Assembly: GCF_001682855.1 (NCBI RefSeq)
Contig: NZ_MAQW01000031.1
Coordinates: 186,487-250,486, forward strand
Direction of reading: 5' to 3'
Length of the DNA stretch: 64,000 nt
Source: Bacillus sp. FJAT-27264
GTDB taxonomy: Bacteria > Bacillota > Bacilli > Paenibacillales > Paenibacillaceae
This document shows, in pieces, positions 41,923-50,050 of this stretch (within the stretch, counting starts at the first letter, position 1; each line of letters begins with the position of its first letter). Position numbers and translations under genes: made by a program. Below the pieces are notes generated by a model. It ran no database searches and had not been told where the DNA came from. It saw only the letters and a program-made list of their open reading frames with translations.

Positions 41923-42807
41923 TTAGGAAAGCTGCCGAACGATGACTTCAACCGGCTGCGGGGGCACGTTGGCAATCAGGTCACCTGTCTGGGTAAGGCG
42001 TTCCTCAATATTGAGCAGATGATAATCGGTAACAGAAACGTCTCGTTCAACTTCTTCCCAAGTCAGAGGTGTTGAGACGGTTGCGAGTGGACGAGCCCGG
42101 GGGGTATAGGGTGCCGCAAGGGTTTTGCCGCTGTAATGTTGAAGATAGTCAAAATAAATCCGATCTCCACGATGCTTCTTCAGCCGTTCCAGTGTGAACA
42201 GATCGGGGTGCCTCTCGGTCACAAAACGTCCGACAAAATGGCCTACCGTTCGAAGATCGTCAAAGGTCACGCCCGGGTTAATCGGAACGATAATCTGAAC
42301 GCCCGTTGCCCCGGAAGTTTTGGGAACCGAGTTGAGGCCAAGGGTTTTCAGCACCTTGCCCACAATTAATGCTGCTTCCATGATGCGCGGCTCCACTTCA
42401 CGGGAAGGGTCGAGATCAATCATCCATTCACTGGGCAGCGTGCTGCCCGCATGATGTAAGGACGGATGAAACTCCAGCGCTGCGAGATTGCCGAGCCAGA
42501 GCAGTTCAGGCAAGCCCTGCAAGGTAATGTAAGTAATGCCGTCGTGGTTGAAGGTCCGGACGAATGGCGGGAGCGGCTCAGGCGCGTTTTTTTGATAAAA
42601 AGACATGCCGGATACGCCATGCGGATAGCGGATAACGGTCAACAGCCGGTCCCGGCAGTAACGAAGCAGATAGGGAGAGAGCGCGGCAAGCTTTTGCAGA
42701 TACATCTTCTTCGTAATGCCGACTTCTGGCCACAAGGGCTTGTCGGGATTCGTGATGACGATTTCCTGACCCTCTACTTTGATGGAGCCTTTGACTGCAG
42801 TGGGCAT
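41923..42807 (-). CDS. LigD-type DNA repair polymerase (NHEJ)
   Basis: A 294-residue archaeo-eukaryotic primase-fold polymerase, the POL domain of LigD. The sequence EIVITNPDKPLWPEVGITKKMYLQKLAALSPYLLRYCRDR, WMIDLDPS (metal-binding D-x-D), SGATGVQIIVPI and RARPLATVSTPLTWEEV matches. Polymerases of this type fill DNA ends in non-homologous end joining. The ATG at 42807 has AAGGAGG upstream; the frame is open further upstream, but no family match is seen there. In Bacillus LigD ligase and polymerase are one protein; here they are separate genes. Confidence 0.9.
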   Translation of the reverse strand: MPTAVKGSIKVEGQEIVITNPDKPLWPEVGITKKMYLQKLAALSPYLLRYCRDRLLTVIRYPHGVSGMSFYQKNAPEPLPPFVRTFNHDGITYITLQGLPELLWLGNLAALEFHPSLHHAGSTLPSEWMIDLDPSREVEPRIMEAALIVGKVLKTLGLNSVPKTSGATGVQIIVPINPGVTFDDLRTVGHFVGRFVTERHPDLFTLERLKKHRGDRIYFDYLQHYSGKTLAAPYTPRARPLATVSTPLTWEEVERDVSVTDYHLLNIEERLTQTGDLIANVPPQPVEVIVRQLS

Positions 42808-42827
42808 GCTGGACTCCTCCTTAGGCT

Positions 42828-43778
42828 TTATTTCCTCCGCTGACTTAACAGACAGTCCTGTGGTGGAATATCCACCTGGGCCTGAATGACAGGCTGGCGG
42901 AGGGTTCCTGATGTATTCCACTCTAGAAAATGGATCTTGAAGCAAAGCTGCGGCATGATCCAGAAGGCAGCTTTGCTCCGCTGGGGCAGCGCAGCAAAAG
43001 GCATAGATGGAGCTGCCGATTCATACGCGTACCGGGTAAGCTCTCGCCAATCCTGCACGGTCAGCTTGCCTGCACCAGCATGGCCGATATAATGCAGCCC
43101 GCCTTCATCGTCATACAGACCGAGCAGCAGCGCGTTGACTATCCCGTCACGGAAGGTGACGCCTCCGGCTACCGCTACAAGATCCTGAATGATTTTGCGC
43201 TTCTGCCAGCGCTTATCCTTGCCGTTTAGGGCGTAGGTACTGTCTATGTCCTTACAGACAATGCCTTCCAGCCCACCCTTTTGGGCGGCACTGAACAGTT
43301 CTGCCGGATTCGTATAACTGGGAACGCTCTGCACATGAGGATGTGGCAACAGTATCTCAGCCAGAAGCTGCTGCCTTTTATGCAGCGGCTGGTCGAGTAG
43401 CCACACACCATTACAGTACAGGATGTCGAAGACCATATACATGACCGGCACCTGCCGCTTTATAACTTGGATCGTTCCTTCCGTCCGTAGACTGTCCCGC
43501 CGCATGACCTCGTGAAAGGATGGCTTGCCGCCGCTGAGGGCGATAATCTCGCCATCCAGAATGACGGAGCTCGCTTTACAAAAAGCAGCGGCATCCGCGA
43601 GTTCGGGATACTGGAGCGTGCGGCGGTTCCCACGCCTGTTAACCAGTTCGGTGCTATTGCCGTCATAGTAAGACAGCATGCGAACGCCATCCCATTTGAT
43701 CTGGGCGATCCACTGCTTACCCTGCGGAAGCTGATCGGCTAGTATGGGTTCGAAAGGAATCACTGGCTTCAGCTTCAT
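42828..43778 (-). CDS. ATP-dependent DNA ligase (LigD ligase domain)
   Basis: A 316-residue ligase with adenylation motif KWDGVR (Lys about 28), DGEIIALSG, and downstream ligase blocks DILYCNGV, LEGIVCKDID and KRWQKRKI. The last 90 residues form an OB-fold domain (GLYDDEGGLHYIGHAGAGKL). It seals ends held by Ku. The gene lies between ku and the polymerase gene with short gaps (11 and 20 bases), so the three are co-transcribed. Confidence 0.9.
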   Translation of the reverse strand: MKLKPVIPFEPILADQLPQGKQWIAQIKWDGVRMLSYYDGNSTELVNRRGNRRTLQYPELADAAAFCKASSVILDGEIIALSGGKPSFHEVMRRDSLRTEGTIQVIKRQVPVMYMVFDILYCNGVWLLDQPLHKRQQLLAEILLPHPHVQSVPSYTNPAELFSAAQKGGLEGIVCKDIDSTYALNGKDKRWQKRKIIQDLVAVAGGVTFRDGIVNALLLGLYDDEGGLHYIGHAGAGKLTVQDWRELTRYAYESAAPSMPFAALPQRSKAAFWIMPQLCFKIHFLEWNTSGTLRQPVIQAQVDIPPQDCLLSQRRK

Positions 43779-43789
43779 CTGCCAGTCCT

Positions 43790-44860
43790 CTAAGAAATCG
43801 TTTCTTTAGACTTAGCGCTGCGGCGCTTAGTCTTAGTCGGCGCGATGACCGGGATGGGGCCGACCTTTGGAGCTCCAGCGGTTGCAGGTGTTGCGGAAGG
43901 AGAAGCTCCAACCGATGGAACGGCGCCGGCCGGAGGCGTAACCACAGGGGAAGTCTGGGCAGATGGCGCAGCTCCCGAGAGAGGCGTAACCACAGGTTCC
44001 GCCGCAGAGGCCTTTGCCGTTTTTCTTTTACCAGTACCAGCAGTCTTTGTCTTCTTGGTACCAGACAGGGAGGGGCCAGGATCTGTGGGAACATGCTGGA
44101 CGGCCTCGATACTGGCCTGGAGTGCGGCCATCAGGTCGATTACATTGCTCTCTTGCTTGGTAGGAGCAATATGAAATTCCTCACCCGCAATCTTGTGCGA
44201 GATGAGATCCTGCATTCGCTGGCGATAATCGTCCGTATATTTGGACGGGTCGAACGGTGTGGACAGCTGGGAGATCAGCAGCTTGGCCATTTCCAGTTCC
44301 TTGTCGTTTACGGCACCGGTACCCGGCAGATTGGGAACCTGAGAAGCCGGACGCACCTCGTCCGGGTAGAAAATCGTCTCAATAGCAATACATTCCTCCA
44401 GCACCCGAATAGCTGCCAGGCTGCTCTTGGAGCGGATGGAGATTTTGGCGATGCCGATTTTACCCGTCTGCCGCATAGCCTCCATCAATAGCCGGTAAGC
44501 GTTGCCTCCAGCCTGATCGGGGGAAAGGTAGTATGTTTTTTGAAAATAAATGGGGTCAATCTCCGTCAAATCGACGAAATCAAGGATCGTAATGTTCTTG
44601 CTGCTTTCTTCGTTCAGCTGGTCCAGCTCTTCCTTATCGAAGGTCACAAACTTGCCTTTCTCATATTCGTAACCTTTACCGATCTCCTCCCAGGCGACTT
44701 CCTTGTCACAGACCGGGCATTTGCGCACATATGACAGCGGGCTACCACATTCTTTATGAATGTAACGCAGCGAGATGTCTTTATCCTCCGTAGCGGAGAA
44801 CATTTTGACCGGAACGTGTACAAGTCCGAAGCTGATGGCTCCTTTCCAAACGGTATGCAT
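43790..44860 (-). CDS. ku: Ku DNA end-binding protein
   Basis: A 356-residue NHEJ protein: MHTVWKGAISFGLVHVPVKMFSATEDKDISLRYIHKECGSPLSY with Cys pairs CGSPL...CPVCDK, and DFVDLTEIDPIYFQKTYYLSPDQ in the ring domain. Residues about 275-356 form an Ala/Pro/Thr-rich tail with repeats ending in a basic KTKRRSAKSKE patch, longer than in most Ku proteins. Ku rings bind DNA ends and recruit the ligase and polymerase encoded downstream. Confidence 0.92.
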   Translation of the reverse strand: MHTVWKGAISFGLVHVPVKMFSATEDKDISLRYIHKECGSPLSYVRKCPVCDKEVAWEEIGKGYEYEKGKFVTFDKEELDQLNEESSKNITILDFVDLTEIDPIYFQKTYYLSPDQAGGNAYRLLMEAMRQTGKIGIAKISIRSKSSLAAIRVLEECIAIETIFYPDEVRPASQVPNLPGTGAVNDKELEMAKLLISQLSTPFDPSKYTDDYRQRMQDLISHKIAGEEFHIAPTKQESNVIDLMAALQASIEAVQHVPTDPGPSLSGTKKTKTAGTGKRKTAKASAAEPVVTPLSGAAPSAQTSPVVTPPAGAVPSVGASPSATPATAGAPKVGPIPVIAPTKTKRRSAKSKETIS

Positions 44861-44945
44861 GATATCGCCTCCTGAACAATTATCTTGCTGCTTTTAATGT
44901 TATAAGAGCATAAGGGCATGGATTTGCTTTGGCTTAGTATTGGGC

Positions 44946-44977
44946 TGAATATGTTTTTCTAGCCGGATGCATTTTTT
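44946..44977 (+). promoter_or_regulatory. Possible forespore (sigma-G-like) promoter of the small-gene pair
   Basis: TGAATA (44946-44951) and CATTTTTT (44970-44977) are separated by 18 bases. This partly matches sigma-G promoters (TGAATA and CATnnTA-type -10). The match is weak, but an sspH-type gene lies downstream. Confidence 0.35.
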
Positions 44978-45063
44978 GTGAACCATGGGAAAAAATAAGG
45001 CCGGGCAAGAGGCTGGAATTCAGCAATCAGCGCGCTGATATGACGTGCGGCGGAGGGGAAAAG

Positions 45064-45252
45064 ATGGACAAATCCTGGAACGAGTGGAGCGACACCTTGA
45101 GTGAGCAGGACATCCCTGCAGAGGTAGTCGACTGGAATGCCGTCACGACAAACACGCCAGAGAATGACGTTAGCGTGGATGGGGACAAGTTGGATGCAGA
45201 GCAGACCATTGGCGAAGTCCCGCCGATCACCAAACAAAAGGATAAAGTGTAA
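45064..45252 (+). CDS. Small acidic protein of unknown function next to sspH
   Basis: A 62-residue protein starting at ATG 45064 (GGAGGGGAA upstream): WNEWSDTLSEQDIPAEVVDWNAV, then acidic and Thr-rich sequence, KQKDKV end. I recognise no family. It lies 34 bases before the sspH-type gene and probably shares its transcript, so it may act in spores. It is divergent from ku. Confidence 0.55.
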   Translation: MDKSWNEWSDTLSEQDIPAEVVDWNAVTTNTPENDVSVDGDKLDAEQTIGEVPPITKQKDKV

Positions 45253-45286
45253 TGTGATCCAATATCACAAGGGAGGAGGACATGAC

Positions 45287-45469
45287 ATGGATGTACAACG
45301 GGCTAAGGATATTTATGCTTCAAAGGAAATGATTTCAGTTCATCTGGACGGCGAGCCCGTCTGGATTGAGCATGTGGATGCCGAGAACGGTATGGCTACC
45401 GTGCAGGTGGGGTCACGTCCGACCAATACGCATACCGTAGGCGTGGAACGGCTGGAAGAGAAGCGTTAA
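45287..45469 (+). CDS. sspH: H-type small acid-soluble spore protein
   Basis: A 60-residue protein: MDVQRAKDIYASKEMISVHLDGEPVWIEHVD, ending VERLEEKR. The MDVQRAK start and the WIEHVDAENGMATV block match SspH-type spore proteins found in the spore core. GGGAGGAGG lies 7 bases before ATG 45287. The gene is direct evidence that the host forms endospores. Confidence 0.88.
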   Translation: MDVQRAKDIYASKEMISVHLDGEPVWIEHVDAENGMATVQVGSRPTNTHTVGVERLEEKR

Positions 45470-45597
45470 GGAATTAGTTATACAAGGAACGTCGTAATAA
45501 GGAGAGCGGGTCAAAGATCTGCGTAATAAAAGCTACGTGGTGAAGAACTACTCAGTAAAGAACAGTATCATGTTGTCTAACGGCATAATCTGCTGCA

Positions 45598-45632
45598 GGC
45601 CTGTTGCCCGTTTTGTGGGCAAGGGCCTTTTT
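45598..45632 (+). terminator. Terminator downstream of sspH
   Basis: GGCC/GGCC and TTGCCC/GGGCAA helices followed by five T, about 130 bases after the sspH stop. Nothing coding is seen between 45470 and 45840. Confidence 0.7.
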
Positions 45633-45749
45633 GTGAATATAAGAATTTTTACGCTATAAATTATCCTTATATTTCTCGCTGAAACGGATACCGTCTTTCA
45701 AAGGACGGAACAGCCGCTTCTACTTGCGAATTCAAAAATGACACTGTTG

Positions 45750-45778
45750 TTGCGGTAAAACAATCATACCGATATAAT
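45750..45778 (+). promoter_or_regulatory. Promoter of the tsaE operon
   Basis: TTGCGG (45750-45755) and TATAAT (45773-45778) with exactly 17 bases between, about 75 bases before the tsaE start. Confidence 0.65.
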
Positions 45779-45852
45779 TAATTGTATTGTACTTCGACAG
45801 ATTTCTTAATGTAATCTGACGATTACGGACTTATTCAAAGGTGGTATTGAAG

Positions 45853-46350
45853 TTGGACAATAATGTCGAATCGGTGCTCAAATACCATTCCTACAGCCTG
45901 GAGGATACAGAGAGGCTTGCTGCTGCTCTGGCGGCTGCATCGGTACCTGGTACCGTAATCGGACTGGACGGCGATCTGGGAGCTGGAAAGACCGCTTTTT
46001 CCCAACGCTTTGCCCGTCATCTGGGCGTAGAGGGCATCGTCAACAGCCCTACATTTACAATTATCAAGGAGTATACGGGGCGTCTGTCGCTGTACCACAT
46101 GGATGTATACCGGATATCGGTTCAGGAAGCGGACGAGCTGGGTCTGGATGAATATTTCTACGGGCAAGGGGTTTGCCTGGTGGAGTGGAGCAGTATCATC
46201 GCCGAACTGATGCCTCCGCGGCATTTGCATATATACATGGAGACGGTTGGCCCGGACGAACGTATCATCACGGTAACGGGAACCGGCGCGCCTTATGATG
46301 AATGGTGCCGGACTCTGGAACAGAACGGGGTTAAGAAGAATGACGAATGA
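45853..46350 (+). CDS. tsaE: tRNA N6-adenosine threonylcarbamoyltransferase complex ATPase TsaE
   Basis: A 165-residue ATPase of the t6A tRNA modification complex. P-loop GDLGAGKTAFSQRF, then NSPTFTIIKEYTGRLSLYHMDVYRI and EYFYGQGVCLVEWS, all conserved. TsaE works with TsaB and TsaD to make N6-threonylcarbamoyladenosine on ANN-decoding tRNAs. I use TTG 45853 with AAAGGTGG upstream; GTG 45841 is an alternative. The 3' end overlaps tsaB by 11 bases. Confidence 0.9.
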   Translation: MDNNVESVLKYHSYSLEDTERLAAALAAASVPGTVIGLDGDLGAGKTAFSQRFARHLGVEGIVNSPTFTIIKEYTGRLSLYHMDVYRISVQEADELGLDEYFYGQGVCLVEWSSIIAELMPPRHLHIYMETVGPDERIITVTGTGAPYDEWCRTLEQNGVKKNDE

Positions 46351-47212
46351 AAATGTAAAGCCGCGCAAGCGGTTTTTGGCGCTTGATACATCGACGGCTA
46401 CGCTAGGGGTTGCCGTCACAGAAGGAGGCGCCGTGCTGCATGAGATCAACGCATCTGGCGAACGGAATCATTCCGTTCACCTGCTGCCGATCATTCAGCA
46501 GGCGCTGGCAGCATCGGGGACGGACCCTGCCAGCCTGGCCGGTATATCGGTCGGCGTTGGGCCGGGTTCCTATACCGGGACGCGCATTGCCGTGACCGCT
46601 GCCAAGACATTGGCCTGGGCATGGAAATTGCCCGTGGCCGGTGTGTCCAGCCTGCATGCCTTGGCATGGGGCGGCTGGAAAGCCGGTCTCGCCGGAGAGG
46701 CTGCGGCGAACCGGCAGGATAACGCCGGCAGCGATGCCGATGCCGGCGTTCCAGCGGAGTCCGGGGCCGGTACCTATGGCCCGGACTGGATCATCCCGCT
46801 GCTGGATGCCCGCCGCGGGCAAGCCTATACGGCGCTGTTCGCAGTTGCTGACAGCGGTGCGCCGGTTCGCCTCGAGCCGGACGCCATCCGCCTGATGGCG
46901 GATTGGGTGCAGCGACTCGGCGAACGGCTGGAAGAGGCTGCCGCGTCAGGCACCAAACCGCGCAGGCTCTGGTTTGTCGGCGAGACGGAGCTGCATGGCA
47001 GCGAAGACTCGCTGCGTCCGCTGCAAGAGGCCGCGAGCTTAGAGGCAGTGCCTTATGAATTGGAAGGACGCTGGGCAGGACTGCTCGGCGAAGCAAGACT
47101 GGCGCAGGGAGAGAGCGATGACCTGCACAGCATCATACCTAACTATACCCAGCTTTCGGAAGCGGAAGCCAATCTGCGGTTAAGCAGAGAAGGGAGCATA
47201 AATAAACGATGA
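46340..47212 (+). CDS. tsaB: TsaB, t6A biosynthesis subunit
   Basis: A 290-residue ASKHA-fold protein: FLALDTSTATLGVAVTEGG, GERNHSVHLLPIIQQAL and SVGVGPGSYTGTRIAVTAAKTLAW are family hallmarks. A loop of about 40 residues (AAANRQDNAGSDADAGVPAE) is longer than usual. It bridges TsaD and TsaE. I use ATG 46340; the frame is open from 46295. Its stop overlaps the next ATG. Confidence 0.88.
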   Translation: MTNENVKPRKRFLALDTSTATLGVAVTEGGAVLHEINASGERNHSVHLLPIIQQALAASGTDPASLAGISVGVGPGSYTGTRIAVTAAKTLAWAWKLPVAGVSSLHALAWGGWKAGLAGEAAANRQDNAGSDADAGVPAESGAGTYGPDWIIPLLDARRGQAYTALFAVADSGAPVRLEPDAIRLMADWVQRLGERLEEAAASGTKPRRLWFVGETELHGSEDSLRPLQEAASLEAVPYELEGRWAGLLGEARLAQGESDDLHSIIPNYTQLSEAEANLRLSREGSINKR

Positions 47213-47733
47213 CGGAAGCGGAGTCAGTAAGAGGGCAGGGAGACGGTCTTGTTTTTCGCCTGATGAAGGTGGAGGATATTCCCGATATTCTGGTGATCGA
47301 ACGGGAAGCCTTCACTATGCCGTGGACGGAGGAAGCCTTCCGCAACGAGCTGACACACAATCATTTTGCCAAATATATGGTGATGGAGCTGGCCGGTCAT
47401 ATTATCGGTTATGCTGGAATGTGGGCAATCGTGGATGAGGCCCATGTGACGAACATCGCCCTGCTGGAGGCCTATCGGGGCCGCAAATGGGGAGAGCGCC
47501 TGCTGGACGAGCTGATGAGAACGGCGGCTTTTTTAGGCATGCAGTCCATCACACTTGAGGTTAGGGTAACCAATGAAATTGCTCAGAATTTGTACCGCAA
47601 AAAAGGCTTCCGCTCGGCGGGTACCCGTAAAGGTTATTACTCCGATAACCGTGAGGATGCGCTCATTATGTGGGCAGATCTGCCGGCATACGAGGAGCGA
47701 AGCATTTTGGAAGGAAGCGTGGACCATAAATGA
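47209..47733 (+). CDS. rimI: Ribosomal protein S18-alanine N-acetyltransferase
   Basis: A 174-residue GNAT acetyltransferase: FRLMKVEDIPDILVIEREAFTMPWTEEAFRNEL is typical of RimI, with the acetyl-CoA binding motif EAYRGRKWGERLLDELM and the VRVTNEIAQNLYRKKGF segment. RimI acetylates the N-terminus of protein S18. It lies between tsaB and tsaD, as in other Bacillota. The stop overlaps the next gene (ATGA). Confidence 0.9.
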   Translation: MTEAESVRGQGDGLVFRLMKVEDIPDILVIEREAFTMPWTEEAFRNELTHNHFAKYMVMELAGHIIGYAGMWAIVDEAHVTNIALLEAYRGRKWGERLLDELMRTAAFLGMQSITLEVRVTNEIAQNLYRKKGFRSAGTRKGYYSDNREDALIMWADLPAYEERSILEGSVDHK

Positions 47734-48779
47734 AGACTGAAACGGGTGCAATTCAGCCTGTGATTATATTGGCAATTGAGACAAGCTGTGATGAGACCTC
47801 GGTGGCTGTGGTTAAGGACGGCAATGAGGTATTGTCCAACATCATCTCCAGCCAGATCGAGACGCACCGGGCCTTCGGCGGGGTAGTCCCTGAAGTGGCT
47901 TCGCGCAAGCATGTGGAAGTAATGACGCTCGTCATTGAAGAGGCCATGTCGGCTGCGAACGTAACACCTGAAGATTTGACAGCAATCGCTGTAACGCAAG
48001 GGCCAGGTCTGGTGGGGGCGCTGCTGGTAGGTGTAGTAGCTGCCAAAAGTCTGGCGCTTGCCTGGAACAAGCCGCTGATCGGTACACATCATATCGCTGG
48101 GCATATCTATGCTAACCGCCTCGTTGCTGAACTGCAGTATCCCTGCATGACACTTGTGGTTTCTGGCGGGCATACTGAACTGGTTCATATGGAGCAGGAA
48201 GGCCGCTTTAATATAGTTGGCCGCACTCGTGACGATGCAGTGGGCGAAGCCTATGACAAGGTCGCGCGTGCATTAGGTTTCCCTTATCCAGGGGGGCCGC
48301 ATGTGGACCGTTTGGCTCGGGAAGCTGAGGACGTCGTGCCATTACCTAGAGTGTGGCTGGAGCCAGATTCTTATGATTTTAGCTTCAGCGGATTGAAATC
48401 TGCTGTGCTGAATGTAGTCAACCAAAGCAAGATGAAAGGTTTGACGCCGGATGTGGCTGGAATTGCTCGGGGCTTTCAGGAGTCAGTTGTAGAGGTGCTG
48501 GTCGAGAAAGCCGTTCGGGCAGTCCGGGCTTCCAGTGCCAAACAATTGCTGCTCTGTGGCGGTGTGGCTGCGAACAAGGGCTTGCGTGCAGCGCTGACAG
48601 TTCGCTGTGAGAAAGAGGGTATCGAGTTGATTGTTCCTCCGCCGGTTTATTGCACGGACAATGCGGCCATGATCGGTGCTGCTGCTTACGTGAAATGGAA
48701 GCATGAGGGTGGCATTCCTCTCGATATGGTGGCTGACCCTGGATTTTCACTGGAAAAATGGTCCGTTCCCGCCTATTGA
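47730..48779 (+). CDS. tsaD: TsaD, catalytic subunit for t6A synthesis
   Basis: A 349-residue ASKHA-type enzyme: LAIETSCDETSVAVV start, metal-binding HHIAGHIYAN, VSGGHTELV, YDKVARALGFPYPGGPHVDRLA, LLCGGVAANKGLRA and TDNAAMIGAAAY blocks are all intact. TsaD transfers threonylcarbamoyl-AMP to A37 of tRNA. It is the last gene of the operon. Its TGA stop codon is part of the -35 hexamer of the following T-box promoter. Confidence 0.93.
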   Translation: MKTETGAIQPVIILAIETSCDETSVAVVKDGNEVLSNIISSQIETHRAFGGVVPEVASRKHVEVMTLVIEEAMSAANVTPEDLTAIAVTQGPGLVGALLVGVVAAKSLALAWNKPLIGTHHIAGHIYANRLVAELQYPCMTLVVSGGHTELVHMEQEGRFNIVGRTRDDAVGEAYDKVARALGFPYPGGPHVDRLAREAEDVVPLPRVWLEPDSYDFSFSGLKSAVLNVVNQSKMKGLTPDVAGIARGFQESVVEVLVEKAVRAVRASSAKQLLLCGGVAANKGLRAALTVRCEKEGIELIVPPPVYCTDNAAMIGAAAYVKWKHEGGIPLDMVADPGFSLEKWSVPAY

Positions 48780-48804
48780 CTTCAGTTCGTCGTCTGGGTA
48801 TAAT
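48776..48804 (+). promoter_or_regulatory. Promoter of the T-box leader, overlapping the tsaD stop codon
   Basis: TTGACT (48776-48781) and TATAAT (48799-48804) with exactly 17 bases between. The -35 shares TGA with the tsaD stop. Confidence 0.8.
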
Positions 48805-48811
48805 CAGTTCA

Positions 48812-49180
48812 ATTATAAATTGACGCAAACGCAATGAATGGAAGCAGTAAGGAAACTCCGGGTTAAGAGAGCTGCGGGATGGTGCAACGCAGTCGAAGGA
48901 GACCTGAACTCGTCCGGGAGCGGAGCGGTGGAACAAAGGAAGCCCTACATTGGGTATTTGGTCGGCAGTGCACGCCGGATCCTTTCATACATCGTTACGG
49001 TTAACCTCCGTGAGAGGGTGGTCAAACAAAGGAAAGGACATCATGTCCGGTTGATTTGTTTGGCTGTTAAGTGGATATTCCAATGTCGGTGCAGATAAGT
49101 CGGTATCAGGAGTATCAACAAGAGTGGTACCGCGAAGGTTAATAGCCTGTCGTCTCTTGAATGAGATGGCAGGCTTTTTT
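48812..49180 (+). promoter_or_regulatory. T-box riboswitch 1 (probably leucine)
   Basis: The leader has the conserved AGAGAGCTGCGG...GGTGCAACGCAG upper stem I segment, the T-box sequence AACAAGAGTGGTACCGCG (49117-49134) and a terminator (GCCTG..CAGGC, T-run 49175-49180). CTC follows GAA in the specifier region (48908-48913) and would read leucine. UGGU in the T-box pairs with an ACCA-3' tRNA end. An uncharged tRNA would switch terminator to antiterminator. Confidence 0.88.
49145..49180 (+). terminator. T-box 1 regulated terminator
   Basis: GCCTGTCGTCTC pairs with GAGATGGCAGGC (G-T pairs allowed), followed by six T. Confidence 0.85.
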
Positions 49181-49204
49181 GTATGGTTTTTTCCAAAAAA
49201 TATA

Positions 49205-49507
49205 CGCTGTGAACGGGAGTAGTAAAAGACTATGGTGTTCAGAGAGCTGCGGCAAGGTGCGACGCAGTCACCAGAAGCTTTGAAGCTCGCCCGGGAGCGG
49301 AGCAGCTGAAACAACAAGTAGGCTGTTACGGTTTGTCCCCGTTAACGGACCTTCCCGCAGGATGAGGATGAACCTCAGCGTCCTGCCGGGAAGAGGAGCT
49401 GGATGCATTCAGCGAGCGGATAATATTATACTGTTCGACTGTGCATCAACAAGAGTGGTACCGCGGAGGGGAAACCCGCCGTCTCTTATACGAGACGGCG
49501 GGTTTTT
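49205..49507 (+). promoter_or_regulatory. T-box riboswitch 2 (tandem, probably leucine)
   Basis: A second leader with the same pieces: AGAGAGCTGCGG...GGTGCGACGCAG, T-box AACAAGAGTGGTACCGCG (49448-49465) and terminator CCCGCCGTCTC/GAGACGGCGGG with T-run (49475-49507). CTC lies at the same specifier position as in leader 1. No separate promoter is evident, so both leaders are probably transcribed as one RNA. Confidence 0.86.
49475..49507 (+). terminator. T-box 2 regulated terminator
   Basis: CCCGCCGTCTC pairs perfectly with GAGACGGCGGG, followed by five T. Confidence 0.88.
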
Positions 49508-49765
49508 GCGTTCCTGCGGACCGGATGGGGCGAAGCTGTACCCGGTCCGCAGGGCTCGGAGAGTGGGAGTTCCGCTGCATAAACAGCGGAATCCCTACTG
49601 TCATCTAGCTGCCGGCAGCAGTGGGTGGGAATAGCATAGCCGCAAGTCGACGTGCGGCTGTGCGTAATGAACATAACGTATGTAAACAGAGGTATACAGG
49701 GGTTGCTTCGTCCATCCAAACAAATTTTCACGACGATTCAGCCCTAGCTATACAACTCAACTGAA

Positions 49766-49954
49766 ATTAACGGGATTATCTCCTGTTAATTAGCTGCAAA
49801 CACCGTTTTTTGTGAAAATAACAGGAAAAACTCACTTTAATTCTGCGGTTTATGCCCCTGGGCATAGATTTAGAGTGAATTAACGGGAGGTATTCCTGTT
49901 ATTACAGGGAGCGATGGCGTTTTGTACCAGATTAACTGGAGTATTTCCAGTTAT
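49766..49954. repeat. Three copies of a short hairpin repeat
   Basis: ATTAACGGGA-ttatc-TCCTGTTAAT (49766-49790), ATTAACGGGA..TCCTGTTATT (49879-49903) and ATTAACTGGA..TCCAGTTATT (49931-49954) are variants of one palindrome. A fourth half-copy AATAACAGGA lies at 49817-49826. Arm changes are compensatory (CGGGA/TCCTG versus CTGGA/TCCAG), which implies selection on pairing. Confidence 0.65.
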
Positions 49955-49973
49955 TATTCGTATGGCACGATCA

Positions 49974-50050
49974 AGAGCAGACCGAGAGCAGACTGAGAGC
50001 TGACTGAGAGCTGACTGAGAGCAGACCAAGAACAGACCGAGAGCAGTTCA
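49974..50050. repeat. Seven tandem 11-bp repeats
   Basis: Units of AGAGCAGACYG: five near-identical copies and two diverged at the end. The 11-bp period is close to one DNA helical turn. No reading frame is kept across the units. Confidence 0.8.

Noticed and set aside
49974..50050. Possible CRISPR array
   Set aside because: The repeats are 11 bp and directly adjacent with no spacers.
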